From Lentzea albidocapillata (GTDB lineage: Bacteria > Actinomycetota > Actinomycetes > Mycobacteriales > Pseudonocardiaceae), in assembly GCF_000719115.1 (NCBI RefSeq), contig NZ_JOEA01000031.1:1-64000 (forward strand): DNA of 64,000 nt, written 5' to 3'. Of the stretch, positions 41,901 to 48,232 are shown in pieces. How positions within the stretch are numbered: the first letter of the stretch is position 1; each line of letters starts with the position of its first letter. A model generated the notes under the pieces. That model saw only the letters and a program-made list of their open reading frames with translations. It ran no database searches and was not told the origin of the DNA. The position numbers and the translations under genes are program-made.

Positions 41901-42684
41901 TCGTCGCCGCGTCGCGCGACGTCAGGACCAGCGTTTCCTTGACACCGCCCGAAGCGACGTCGAGCCGCAGGTCGGTGTGGGCCGCGACACCGGGGTAGGT
42001 GATGCCGCTGCCTTCGACGCGAGCCTTCGCCGCGCTCGTGCCCGCGAAGCCGAAGGACATCTCGTGGTCGCCGGACAGGCGCATGCGCACGAACGGCGAT
42101 TCCGAGGCGGTGGCGTTGAAGCGGGTGTCCACGGAGTCCGCGGCGTTCCGGAAGCCGTCGCCGTCAGGAACGATCGTGGTGTCGATCGGCGCCCAGGAGC
42201 CGTCGGGGCGCTGGAAGTTCAGCGGCGACTGCGAGTACTCGGTGGTCTGGGTGCCGTCGGCGTTGCGGAAGGTGCGGGAGTTCGCGTCTCGTTTGGCCGC
42301 GTCCTCCTTGCTGCTCTGGGCGTTGAAACCCTTGAACCCGTTCGGCGCGTCGACCTGCTCCGCCTTGTTCGGCGGAGGCGTGGGTGCCGCCGGGAAGTTC
42401 GGCTGCGGGTGCTTGGCGAGCTCGGACTTCGGCATCGCGCGGTTCGCCGCACCGGTGCCCTCGGTCTCATGGGGCTGATCCGCCGCGGAGCCCCACTTCT
42501 GGTCAGGGGCGAGCTCGCTCGGATCAAGCGCGCCACCCGCGGCCCACTGCGGGATGAGCTGCAACGCCGAAGGCCCCACGGTGCCCGCCATCAGCACCAT
42601 GATCAAACCTACGACGGCCGCGATTCTGCCTTTTCTAGAACGCGGAAAAAGCATGCGCGCACGCCAAAAACGGCCGCTGGCCAT
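32914..42684 (-). CDS. Giant secreted RHS/YD-repeat polymorphic toxin with Hint and HExxH domains
   Basis: This 3256-residue protein is the largest in the window. Order: N-terminal membrane/export segment (about 20-42); a DNRLRE-like and other beta domains (about 150-780); a LamG-like lectin/jelly-roll domain (about 1015-1195, IELWFKTTTGG ... WHHVVLTGSLAVTTMYLDG); many RHS/YD repeats (YDALGRMTQ, YDAAGN and similar) up to the RHS core end YQPNTGSFASRDT ... DMIDPDGH near 2680; an Ala-rich stretch with a tandem 11-residue repeat; a Hint autoprocessing domain (about 2963-3113, from FTGDTPVLMADG to VLVHN); and a variable tip with HEIEHH near 3215. Such proteins package a toxin in the RHS shell, and the tip looks like a zinc metallopeptidase. 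The residue just before NSF, usually cysteine in Hint, is lysine here. Confidence 0.9.
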   Translation of the reverse strand: MASGRFWRARMLFPRSRKGRIAAVVGLIMVLMAGTVGPSALQLIPQWAAGGALDPSELAPDQKWGSAADQPHETEGTGAANRAMPKSELAKHPQPNFPAAPTPPPNKAEQVDAPNGFKGFNAQSSKEDAAKRDANSRTFRNADGTQTTEYSQSPLNFQRPDGSWAPIDTTIVPDGDGFRNAADSVDTRFNATASESPFVRMRLSGDHEMSFGFAGTSAAKARVEGSGITYPGVAAHTDLRLDVASGGVKETLVLTSRDAATSWLFPLQLKGLQAKIADGSVVLSDNAGNVKARIPAGDMTDAAGAVSTAVTYELVPHNGGQALRMTADAGWIRDGARQFPIAVDPTVSGLNAGPAISTNGSSALTGSTLKSGDGYTTYLKFNTSGIANHRVFGAQLYLSNYDAPSCRPQPISVHPVNQAWDSGTTAVLATGGALGGASFAYGYVGLGQSQSACPPRPEAVDLGEGGRNLVQGWTKGQANNGLAVKALAGWKLFAGAGTANPPRLFVTSTQYDAGYRIDRGVPEPPVHRTSDSGDPKPTVKITVTNKSGRQWSAAEGYKLSYRAFSATGQPKDARVAADLPVGVTVPPGGSITLDARVFQLEPGDYLLDFSMVHNNTFFTDEQIPPARLSLTVFELPPIVKAQYPPAGHSSPVLTPQLWADAVDVDAPPNTTIDYEFEVCQKNDVTGEVNVGCRISPRSKSRTWTVPKGWLQWSETYYWRAFAIDPAGTRSEKLEFSALLTAVPQPDITSHLGGAPYSAGDLDFDPQIGNYTTAAVDSAIGVTGPELTVSRTYNSLDPRKDLAFGAGWSTRYDMRVVPDNDGTGNVVVTYPDGQAVRFGKNNEDGSFDPPPGRFATFYQDVASSNYVLVDKSNTTYTFRSDGKIASIYDNAARLVEFDYGITGLLKRAINRTSNRTLWFTYSGKHVKEVRTDAPTTGGTPIKWTYEYFGDQLTKVCDPTGACTQYEYSQGSHYRSAVMDSKPDSYWRLGEPAGNAAVSQVATNLTKDWGEHRNTTRDHAGPLAGSPDRATGFNGTSSLVKLPDGAIKKSRDLSIELWFKTTTGGPLMGFQHKPFDQNPEGAVPVLYVDKDGKLRGQFWHGRVSPITSATAVNNDQWHHVVLTGSLAVTTMYLDGAKVGEITGAEIDDSRLNFGQIGAAHAVGPADWAPHGWWPNEGKKFFNGQIDEVALYQHPLGEAAVKQHYAAREHSDQLTKVIMPSGRVAAELAYDTTNDRISEYTDENGGTWKLGLPQVSGTEEKDAAGRSIKNLVRSIEVTDPGKRSHFFDYDPIKGRIIRFVAPLGIGVRHEDRADPSVVPTTPTAAPPCTTAPTPNPDGSPTYCGGKTGNNPNWIGGPVQGLGVRTYDYDESGFQHVITDENGHQVELKHDERGNVVSRKTCRTSTQCDTEYFTYHKPAAGNVNDTDPRIDKQLTARDARSASASDNTYLTSSTYNTRGDLLEQKMPDGSTVVHRYAELGDRRGANGVDVPLGLLLSTTDGRGKKTEYLYHANGDLFSVTEPPRAEGANGITTEYRYDLIGRKISEKQISDEYPAGLETKFLYDGRNKPVEVTDAAVTNAVTNAKHTRHTRTTFNADGLPERIDIADLTGGDETRTIAYGYDDRGRQSSVTDAEGATTSYAYDVFGNRTSVVDPLGTKVEYAYTARNKLAEVRMRGFHGKPISGGIGTAEPADNGQMIVMESYTYDLGGRLVWQTDAMGRKTMYDYYQNGLLFRSRAEVRNADGTKSAKLLEENTYDAAGNVLTRKGAGDRVTTYRYNTKNQVEQIVADPNALGRTTLYTYDANGLVKQIVKSGQASNTGGMSAATSEVVDYTYDSVGNLLTEGIKFGAQSLSTTRAYDRRGLMVSETDPRGFTTEFSYDEQERQVRVKQPAVAVETGGAAAVDARPENVVGFNTFGNEVQSKNENGQITKRFYDKNGRPLRVELPDYVAPGTTTPIKAVTSTRYDAAGNAVETTSPRGSVTRFRYDQLGRMVERQDPKADAPTEVGGVWKYTYTHKGEQLSATDPTGARTESTYDDLGRQVTSSVLERRPVAAAFTTSFEYNDAGELVKATAPNNDVTRFTYDALGQRITSTDPANVTTKFGYDGSGRQVWQQDAMGRSSFVSYDAAGRMKGQFSLDGAGAIQRRTSYTHDAAGNVETATDAMGKTARFTYDALGRMTQQVEPISDTENITTSFGYDAAGQRTRYTDGRGNKFVTTYNSWSLPESVVEPSTEAHPNAADRTWTSTYDATGNVAKMVAPGGVTRERQYDFLNRVVRETGSGTEVASAERTQAYDPVGRLLESGAPGGKNIFTYNDRSGMLTANGPSGDSSFEYDELGRMKTRTDVSGTARFTYDKGRLHTATDSITGTGQVFSYNAAGQVSKVQYGASRSRDVDYDPLGRMKSDVMKDGTSGAVVSSLAYEYDNNDRLTRKVTSGLAGSGDNTYTYDYANRLKSWTVGGVTTDYAWDASGNRTKAGAKTAVFDERNRLKSDSDYTYRYSPSGAMLSRTSSGFEEKFSFDAFDRMIAVGQTQYAYDGFDRVVSRNTKQFKYAGTDIDPVSDGDSTFGRGASGELLSLQQGTDKRVAVTDKHGDLVGGFDPAQAGMQDSTAYDPFGKQIASSGTKRSVGYQGDWTDPDSGQVNMGARWYQPNTGSFASRDTVSASSGASVLFNRYTYGAGRPLDMIDPDGHWPNWGKVWNGVKSVAKVGLEVVKEVSGYNDIANFIREPSLGNFLWAASNFVPFGKLAKGAKYLFKYGDDVLGGARRYGDDVVGAGRKYGDDVAGAGRKYGDDLAGAARRNAGDMAKTAAREAAQTAARKAAAAAAAAAARLAAMKAVTARAKAAIAHAVKNNAMPILQAALKPKIAMKDLVSSSANMPSRLVSAVAENVQDVNKVWDTIKATIIKPGVSVVQSVGEQVVSDFANSQVPGLGDLIGLFGSNKKRGNDKAKDSGAQGRNGAGASCPIPTAKNSFTGDTPVLMADGTRKLIRDLRVGDVVLATDPTTGETAAKEITDVREYLTDASVHQLDIASETGTGKISVSDEHPFWVQGLGWREAQDILPGYQFLTADNRSATVTGTRTFSGGRLVYNLTVDGLHTYYVGAGGPGKAAAADVLVHNQDLRCGTADDNGESVDPQSAPGGKRGAAVSIKQLKMALGRAGMSISGYDIVHVPGMIDDGANGAHGNSPHDGSGTPKFGPRGRPIIEIADSGLTSMRFAVETIFHEIEHHRQFKLYGIHMGEKYPEEYGAKMADKFERRTRRSR
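34309..34440 (-). repeat. Tandem 33-bp coding repeat inside the RHS gene
   Basis: Four consecutive units encode 11-residue repeats of the type RKYGDDVAGAG (variants FKYGDDVLGGA, RRYGDDVVGAG and RKYGDDLAGAA). The nucleotide copies are near-identical around CGTCGTCGCCGTACTT. The array lies between the RHS core and the Hint domain, followed by an Ala-rich helix. It may be a linker whose length varies by slippage. Confidence 0.75.
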
Positions 42685-42957
42685 GGACCTACCCCCAGAA
42701 ACCCTCTACGACAACAGCGCGTGTGAAATCGCCGTCAACCCCAGATGCCGACAGCTGAGCATCGTCAGGTCGCCAAGCCGGTGTCAAGAGCCAGAAGGCT
42801 TTCGGACACGTCAGGACAAGCAGCACGAGCGTGTGACGCGTTTGGGGCTGGCGATCTGCCGACCCGCTGAGCTACGGTCCGATTCGCAGACTGTGGTGCA
42901 GGAACGACGCCTACCGGCCCGTCGACTGTCCACATTGACTCGACTCTGGGGGAGTTA
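42685..42957. other. Divergent intergenic region between the RHS gene and the lectin pair
   Basis: These 273 nt must hold the promoters of both the RHS gene (minus) and the lectin genes (plus). GGGGGAG precedes the lectin ATG, and a TTGACT lies at about 42935. I cannot assign a convincing -10 for either side. The minus strand contains GGACCGTAGCTCAGCGGGTC (42861-42880), which looks like the D-arm half of a tRNA, but no anticodon or T arm follows. Confidence 0.45.
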
Positions 42958-45021
42958 ATGTCAACGCGTTCTACTCGCGCGCGCAGATCCGGGCTGGGTG
43001 CAGCCCTCGCCGGCGCGGTGGGCCTGTCCCTGATCGTGGCGCCAGGCGTCAACGTCGCGTCCGCCGCCTCGTCGCTCAACTGCAACTCCGCGGTCAACGT
43101 CGTCGGCGTCACCCAGCAGGGCACCGTCTTCCGGTACCCCCACCAGGAGCCCGAGAACGGCAACTTCGTCTGGGGCGCGAAGCAGGACGTCCCCAGCAGC
43201 GGCTGGCAGATCGGCCGTGCGCTCGCCGGCCCCGACGGCGTCGTCTACCACCTCGTCGGCGACAACCAGGGTGCCGCCTCCGGCGACCTGCGCCGGCTCC
43301 GGATCGTCGACACTCCAACGGGTCCGGGCTGGGCGACGATGCCCGGCGGCGGGCAGTACCGCTCCGTGGGCAACGGCTGGGCCCGGTACAGCCAGCCCGA
43401 GCACCGCAACAAGGTGACGGTCGACGAGAAGGGCCGGCTGTTCGAGATCAACGCGGACGGCAAGCTGAAGATGTTCGTCTGGGAAGGCGGTGACGACGGC
43501 GGCTGGACCGCGGAGACGGGTGGCGGCAAGGCCCTCGACACCGGCTGGGACCAGTACAACCTGATCGTCGCGGCCGGGGACGGCGTGCTGTACGCCCGCA
43601 AGCCGGACGGTCAGCTGTTCCGCTTCCGCTACGACGCCGCGGCCGACCGGTTCCTGCAGTACGGCCTGTACGTCGGGGCCGGCTGGAACATGTTCAACCG
43701 CGTCTTCTCGCCCGGCGGCGACATCCTCTACGGCACGTGGCCCGGACCGAACGGCCAGGGCGAGATGCTCTGGTACCGCTACCTCGAGGACAGCAACACC
43801 TGGGCGCCCGGCGACCCGAACACGAACCTCGGCAAGGTCGTCGGCACCGGCTGGTACAACGAGCTCGACGTCGTGGCCTACCCCGGCGACTGCAGGCTCG
43901 TCGGCTACCCGACCACGCCGCGGCCCGCGGTCCAGGCGAACTTCACCGCTCCGCTGACGCTGGTCGAGGGCACGACCGCGGAGAAGCTGGCGAACTACTT
44001 CTTCGTCAACGACCAGGGCACCCTGTATCACGGCAAACAGCGCCACTCCGGTGACCTGCTGCTGGTCGACCACCAGCCGTTGAACGGCTACACCAAGTAC
44101 ACCGGCCGGCCGGCGGCGGCCCTGAACACGGCCACCGCGGTGGGTTCGACCCTCGCCAACACGCTCGAAGTCCAGGCGCACAGCCATGAGGACGCCGAGA
44201 CGCGCGGCAAGACCCAGGTGATCCCGAACGGCTACTTCCCGGCGGACGGCCCGGTGCTGCGGCACCGCGGTCACCTGGCCGGAGACTCCGTCCTGGCCAA
44301 GGGAAGTGACGGCCTGCAGTCGTCGTTCGGCGTCGGCGCCGAGGGACAACTCTGGTACCGCAAGCAGATCGCCGCGGACGGCCGCTTCACGGCGTGGCGC
44401 TCGCTCGGTGGCTCGGGCCTCACCTCCGACTTCGCGGTGGTGCCCAACGGCAGCTCGTTCGACGTGGTCGCACGGCACACCGACAACTCCGTCCGCGTCG
44501 CCCGCCTGACCGGCACGACGCTTGGCACGTGGACGAACCTCGGCGGCACCGACGTCAAGGGCAAGCCCGCGGCCGTGCTGCACGACGACGGCACGGTGCG
44601 AGTGCTGGTACGCAAGACCGACAACAAGATCTACACGCAGAAGCAGAACTCGGCGGGCTTCCCCGGCACGTGGACGGTCGTCGACGGCCTCGTCGCCGCC
44701 GGGTCCCCCACCGCCGTCGTCACCGCTAGCAACGCCGTCGAGGTCGCGGCGCGCGGCAACGACAACCTCATCTACACCACGGGCAAGAGCCAGGAGACCA
44801 CCGGCTTCCGCGCCTGGGAGGTCCGCGACGTCCGGGAGGCCGCGACCGACCCGACGATGGTCCGCTGGAGCGACAACACCCTGCTGGTCGCGTGGCGCGA
44901 CCCGATGGGCGAGGTCTACGCCTACCGCGGCACTTTCGGCCCGGCTCTCGCGCAGCGTTCGGCGACGGCGAGCACGGCCGGCACGGCACCGACCTACACC
45001 GGCGGCAAGACGAAGTCCTGA
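42958..45021 (+). CDS. Secreted tachylectin/PLL-like beta-propeller lectin, copy 1
   Basis: The 687-residue protein has a clear signal peptide (basic start, hydrophobic core ALAGAVGLSLIVAPGVNV, cleavage after ASA). The N-terminal half (about 45-320) has repeating blades like tachylectin-2 (GVLYARKPDGQLFRFRYD, GWDQYNLIVAAGDG, GTGWYNELDVVA). The C-terminal half (about 345-670) has blades like the PLL/fucose-lectin type (TAWRSLGGSGLTSDFAVVPN, GTWTVVDGLVAAGSPTAVV). Both are sugar-binding propellers, so it probably binds glycans at or outside the cell surface; the ligand is unknown. A paralogue follows directly, and the RHS toxin gene is divergent. Confidence 0.85.
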   Translation: MSTRSTRARRSGLGAALAGAVGLSLIVAPGVNVASAASSLNCNSAVNVVGVTQQGTVFRYPHQEPENGNFVWGAKQDVPSSGWQIGRALAGPDGVVYHLVGDNQGAASGDLRRLRIVDTPTGPGWATMPGGGQYRSVGNGWARYSQPEHRNKVTVDEKGRLFEINADGKLKMFVWEGGDDGGWTAETGGGKALDTGWDQYNLIVAAGDGVLYARKPDGQLFRFRYDAAADRFLQYGLYVGAGWNMFNRVFSPGGDILYGTWPGPNGQGEMLWYRYLEDSNTWAPGDPNTNLGKVVGTGWYNELDVVAYPGDCRLVGYPTTPRPAVQANFTAPLTLVEGTTAEKLANYFFVNDQGTLYHGKQRHSGDLLLVDHQPLNGYTKYTGRPAAALNTATAVGSTLANTLEVQAHSHEDAETRGKTQVIPNGYFPADGPVLRHRGHLAGDSVLAKGSDGLQSSFGVGAEGQLWYRKQIAADGRFTAWRSLGGSGLTSDFAVVPNGSSFDVVARHTDNSVRVARLTGTTLGTWTNLGGTDVKGKPAAVLHDDGTVRVLVRKTDNKIYTQKQNSAGFPGTWTVVDGLVAAGSPTAVVTASNAVEVAARGNDNLIYTTGKSQETTGFRAWEVRDVREAATDPTMVRWSDNTLLVAWRDPMGEVYAYRGTFGPALAQRSATASTAGTAPTYTGGKTKS

Positions 45022-45032
45022 TACTCCCCAAA

Positions 45033-45070
45033 GACCGTCCTCTGTGGAGCTTCCGCCACGGAGGACGGTC
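45033..45070 (+). terminator. Terminator between the two lectin genes
   Basis: A 15-bp inverted repeat with one G-U pair (GACCGTCCTCTGTGG against CCACGGAGGACGGTC, 8-nt loop) lies 11 nt past the first lectin stop and is followed by CTTCCC. It could end most copy-1 transcripts and lower expression of copy 2. Confidence 0.65.
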
Positions 45071-45105
45071 CTTCCCATGTCCACCGAAAGATCCGGGGAA
45101 CCACT

Positions 45106-47034
45106 GTGAGAGCAAGAGGAATAGCGGTGGCGGCAGTCACCGCCGCAAGTCTTGTCACGCCCGCGCTCGCCACATCGGCGGTCGCGGCCGGCACGCTGTC
45201 CTGCCAGACGGCCGCGCCGATCTTCGTGCGGCACGCCGACAGCGGCCTGGAGCTCAGGGCGCACCAGGAACCCGAGAACGGCAATCCGGTCTGGAACGCC
45301 AACCGCGGCATCGGGTTCGCGTGGGACGGGCAGATGCACACCGGTCCCGGCGGCCGTACCTACGAGATCACGCCGGAGGGCGTGGTCAACAAGTTCTCCT
45401 GGAACGGCACCGGCTGGGATCACAACGGAACACCCGACACGATCGCCACCGGCTGGAACGGCTGGGGTGATGCTTCTGCCAAGACGCGGCTCACGATCGA
45501 CGCGCGCGGCGACTTCTACGGCTTCCCGTCGGACAACGCGCTGCACTGGTGGCGTTTCGACGAGAACACCCGCATCTGGACCGAGCGGATCATCGACACG
45601 GGCTGGGGCAACAAGTACGACATGATCTTCGCCGACGGCGCGGGCGGCCTCTTCGCCCGCTCGACCGCCGGCGCGCTCTACCGCTACCAGTACGACGCCG
45701 ACAGCCAGCGCTGGCTCGAGTACGAGCGCCGCGTCGGCGAAGGCGGCTGGGGCCAGTTCTCGGACGTGGCCTCCGTCGGCGGCGGCGTCTTCTACGCGCT
45801 GAAGGCCGACACCGGCCAACTGCGCTGGTACCGCTACCTCGGGGACGGCGCCTGGGCCACCGACGCGAGCAAGTTCATCTCCGACGGCTGGTCCTCCGCC
45901 TGGCAGATCGAGGGCGCGCCGGACGCGTGTCAGATCCTCGGCGGCAGCCCGGCGCCACCTGCCACGCCGACGCTGACCCCGAACTTCACCGCGCCCCTCG
46001 CCGCGTACCAGGGTGACGACAACCTGGTGAACTACTTCCTCGTCAACGCGGGCAAGTTGCTGCACGGCAGGCAGCGGCACACCGGCGACATCCTGCTGGT
46101 GGACCACACGCCCATCACCGGCCACGAACAGTTCACCGGCGAGGTCGGCTTCGGCGTCTACGGGGACGGCAAGCTGGAGGTCCAGGCCAACAGCACCGCG
46201 GACGCCGGGATCCGCGGCCGCACGCAGACGACCAAGAACCTGAACCAGTGGTCGACCGCCTTCACCGGCCTCGCGGGCAGGTTCGTCAGCAGCCCGGTGA
46301 TCGTGAAGGACAAGGACAACCTGCTCGTCTCGTTCGGGGTCGACGCGTCCGGTGGTCTCTGGTACAGCAGGCAACTGGTGCTGTGGGGCGCGCCGGCGAA
46401 GAGCACTTTCGGCGCGTGGCGTTCGCTCGGCGGCTCCGGTCTGACCGCGGACTTCTCCGCGCTGCGCAACGGAAACACGATCGAGATCGTCGGCCGGTAC
46501 GCGGACGGTTCCGTGCGGGCGAGCAAGTTCGACGGCACGACACTGGCCGCCGCACGCAGCACCGGCGTGACCGACGTGGTGGGCAAGCCCGCCGCCGTCG
46601 TGCACACGGACGGCAAGGTGCAGGTCGTGGTCCGGCGGACCGACAACAGGATCCACACCCAGCGGGAAGGCACCTCCGGCTTCCCCGGCACGTGGCAGCA
46701 GGTCGGTTCGCTGGTCGCCGCCGGTGCGCCCGCCGCGGTGCTGGCCGGTACCGGCAGCCTGGAGCTGAGCGCCCGTGACACCAACGGGTTCGTGAACACC
46801 ACCGGGCAGTCGACGCCCTCGCTCCCGTTCCGCGCCTGGGAGATCCGCGACACCCACGAGGCCGGCACCGACACCACGATGATCAAGACGAACACCGGGG
46901 ACGTCCTGCTCACGTGGCGCGACCCGATCGGCGAGATCTACACCTACCTCGGCTCGTTCGGCGCGACGCCCTCGGCTCGCAGTGCCGTCGGCGACTCCGG
47001 AGTGAGCTACACGGGAGGCAAGACCCGGCGCTGA
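45106..47034 (+). CDS. Secreted tachylectin/PLL-like beta-propeller lectin, copy 2
   Basis: The 642-residue paralogue of the previous protein has the same two-propeller plan. A signal peptide (IAVAAVTAASLVTPALATSAVAA) precedes HQEPENGNPVW and tachylectin-like blades (GWGNKYDMIFADGAGGLFAR, LYRYQYDADSQRW). PLL-like blades follow (GAWRSLGGSGLTADFSALRN, GTWQQVGSLVAAGAPAAVL), and the ending YTGGKTRR parallels YTGGKTKS in copy 1. The GTG start at 45106 has GGGGA upstream. The two copies clearly arose by tandem duplication; copy 2 lacks part of the central linker. It ends at a bidirectional terminator before RidA. Confidence 0.85.
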   Translation: MRARGIAVAAVTAASLVTPALATSAVAAGTLSCQTAAPIFVRHADSGLELRAHQEPENGNPVWNANRGIGFAWDGQMHTGPGGRTYEITPEGVVNKFSWNGTGWDHNGTPDTIATGWNGWGDASAKTRLTIDARGDFYGFPSDNALHWWRFDENTRIWTERIIDTGWGNKYDMIFADGAGGLFARSTAGALYRYQYDADSQRWLEYERRVGEGGWGQFSDVASVGGGVFYALKADTGQLRWYRYLGDGAWATDASKFISDGWSSAWQIEGAPDACQILGGSPAPPATPTLTPNFTAPLAAYQGDDNLVNYFLVNAGKLLHGRQRHTGDILLVDHTPITGHEQFTGEVGFGVYGDGKLEVQANSTADAGIRGRTQTTKNLNQWSTAFTGLAGRFVSSPVIVKDKDNLLVSFGVDASGGLWYSRQLVLWGAPAKSTFGAWRSLGGSGLTADFSALRNGNTIEIVGRYADGSVRASKFDGTTLAAARSTGVTDVVGKPAAVVHTDGKVQVVVRRTDNRIHTQREGTSGFPGTWQQVGSLVAAGAPAAVLAGTGSLELSARDTNGFVNTTGQSTPSLPFRAWEIRDTHEAGTDTTMIKTNTGDVLLTWRDPIGEIYTYLGSFGATPSARSAVGDSGVSYTGGKTRR

Positions 47035-47052
47035 GCTACCGGCAGCACGACG

Positions 47053-47078
47053 ACGGCCCCGCCAATCGGCGGGGCCGT
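47053..47078. terminator. Bidirectional terminator between lectin copy 2 and RidA
   Basis: A perfect 11-bp stem (ACGGCCCCGCC and its complement) with an AATC loop lies in the 59-nt gap between two convergent genes and can serve both. Confidence 0.85.
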
Positions 47079-47093
47079 TGCCGTACAGCAGGA

Positions 47094-47474
47094 TCAGTCG
47101 ACGACGGCCAGCGCGTCGATCTCGACCAGCAGGCCGGCCGGGAGTCCGACGTAGACGGTCGTGCGAGCGGGAGCCGGGTCCGTCACGAACTCGCCGTAGA
47201 CCTCGTTCAGCTCCGCGAAGTGCGCGGTGTCGGTGAGGTAGACGCGGATCATCACGACGTCGTCGATGGACGCGCCACCGGCGGCGAGGACGGCGTGCAG
47301 GTTCGCGAACGTCTGGCGCGTCTGCTCGGCGACGGTGGTGCCGACGATCTCGCCCGACTTCGGGTCGAACGCGACCTGTCCGGCCACCTGCAGGATGTTG
47401 CCCTTGCGGACACCCTGCGAGAAGCGGGCCACCGGCTGCGGAGCGTCAGCGGTCTTGATCTCAACCTTGGACAA
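47094..47474 (-). CDS. ridA: RidA-family enamine/imine deaminase
   Basis: RidA proteins hydrolyse reactive enamines such as 2-aminoacrylate, released by PLP-dependent dehydratases. The 126-residue protein has the family shape: FSQGVRKGNILQVAGQVAFDP near the N-terminus, QTRQTFANLHAVLAAGG in the centre, VYLTD, and the ARTTVYVGLPAGLLVEIDALA signature with the conserved arginine. I place the start at a TTG (47474) because AAGGGG lies 7 nt upstream. It is the third gene after the kinase and IclR. Its presence beside a D-serine-dehydratase-like gene makes metabolic sense. Confidence 0.9.
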   Translation of the reverse strand: MSKVEIKTADAPQPVARFSQGVRKGNILQVAGQVAFDPKSGEIVGTTVAEQTRQTFANLHAVLAAGGASIDDVVMIRVYLTDTAHFAELNEVYGEFVTDPAPARTTVYVGLPAGLLVEIDALAVVD

Positions 47475-47485
47475 CGTAATTCCCC

Positions 47486-48232
47486 TTATCTTGGAACATA
47501 ACCGCATTCGACTGATGCAGCTTCGGCGGTGGCGAGCAGGTCCGGCAGATGCGACAGCAGGCCCTCGTAGTCGAGCAGCACCTTCGGCACCGACATCGAC
47601 ACGGCCGCGAGCACCTCGCCCCGCGAGCCCTTGATCGGGGCGGCGATGCAGTGGATGAAGTCCTCGTGCTCGGAGTTGTCGACGGCGTAACCGTTGGTGC
47701 GCACGCGGTCCAGCTCGGCCAGGTACGCGGCCGGGCCGAGGATGGTGTTGTCGGTCAGGCGCGGGAACTCCATGCCGGACACCACCTTCTGCAGCGCGGG
47801 CCCGGGCAGGTCGGCCAGCAGGATCTTCGCCACGGCCGTGCAGTGCAACGGCGCGCGGCGGCCGATGCGCGAGTACATGCGCATCTGGTGCCTGGACTCG
47901 TACTTGTCGATGTAGATCACCTCACCGTCCTCGTAGGACGCGAGGTGGACGGTGTGGCCGAGGCGGGAGTTGAGGTCGCGCAACGCGGGCTCGGCGGCGC
48001 GGCGGACGTCGCGTTCCTCCAGGGCGCGGTTGGCGAGGTCGAACAGCGCCGTGCCGAGGCGGTAGTGGTGCACGCCGTCGCGCTGCACGAAGCGGTGCGA
48101 CTCGAGCGTGCGCAGCAGTCGCAGCGTCGTCGACTTGTGGACGCCGATCACGCCGGACAGTTCGTCCAGCGTCTTCGGGCCCGTCGCGAGCTGGCTCACC
48201 AGGGTGAGCGCTCTGTCGAGACTCTGGCTCAT
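47486..48232 (-). CDS. IclR-family transcriptional regulator
   Basis: The 248-residue protein has an N-terminal winged helix-turn-helix (about 1-60, LDELSGVIGVHKSTTLRLLRTL) and a C-terminal effector-binding domain with the IclR pattern (SRIGRRAPLHCTAVAKILLA near 125; GYAVDNSEHEDFIHCIAAPI near 185). IclR proteins respond to small carbon compounds. The start directly abuts the stop of the sugar-kinase gene. A 17-bp palindrome between the kinase and the divergent D-amino-acid operon is its most likely target. Confidence 0.93.
   Translation of the reverse strand: MSQSLDRALTLVSQLATGPKTLDELSGVIGVHKSTTLRLLRTLESHRFVQRDGVHHYRLGTALFDLANRALEERDVRRAAEPALRDLNSRLGHTVHLASYEDGEVIYIDKYESRHQMRMYSRIGRRAPLHCTAVAKILLADLPGPALQKVVSGMEFPRLTDNTILGPAAYLAELDRVRTNGYAVDNSEHEDFIHCIAAPIKGSRGEVLAAVSMSVPKVLLDYEGLLSHLPDLLATAEAASVECGYVPR

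Noticed and set aside
34630..42726. Two open frames of 1327 and 1319 codons on the plus strand, antisense to the RHS gene
   Set aside because: They have Arg/Val/Gly-rich compositions typical of antisense frames in high-GC repeats and no domain, while the minus-strand RHS frame has clear motifs throughout.
42961..46857. A 1298-codon minus-strand frame across both lectin genes
   Set aside because: Antisense shadow of two genes with signal peptides and propeller repeats; its own composition is not protein-like.
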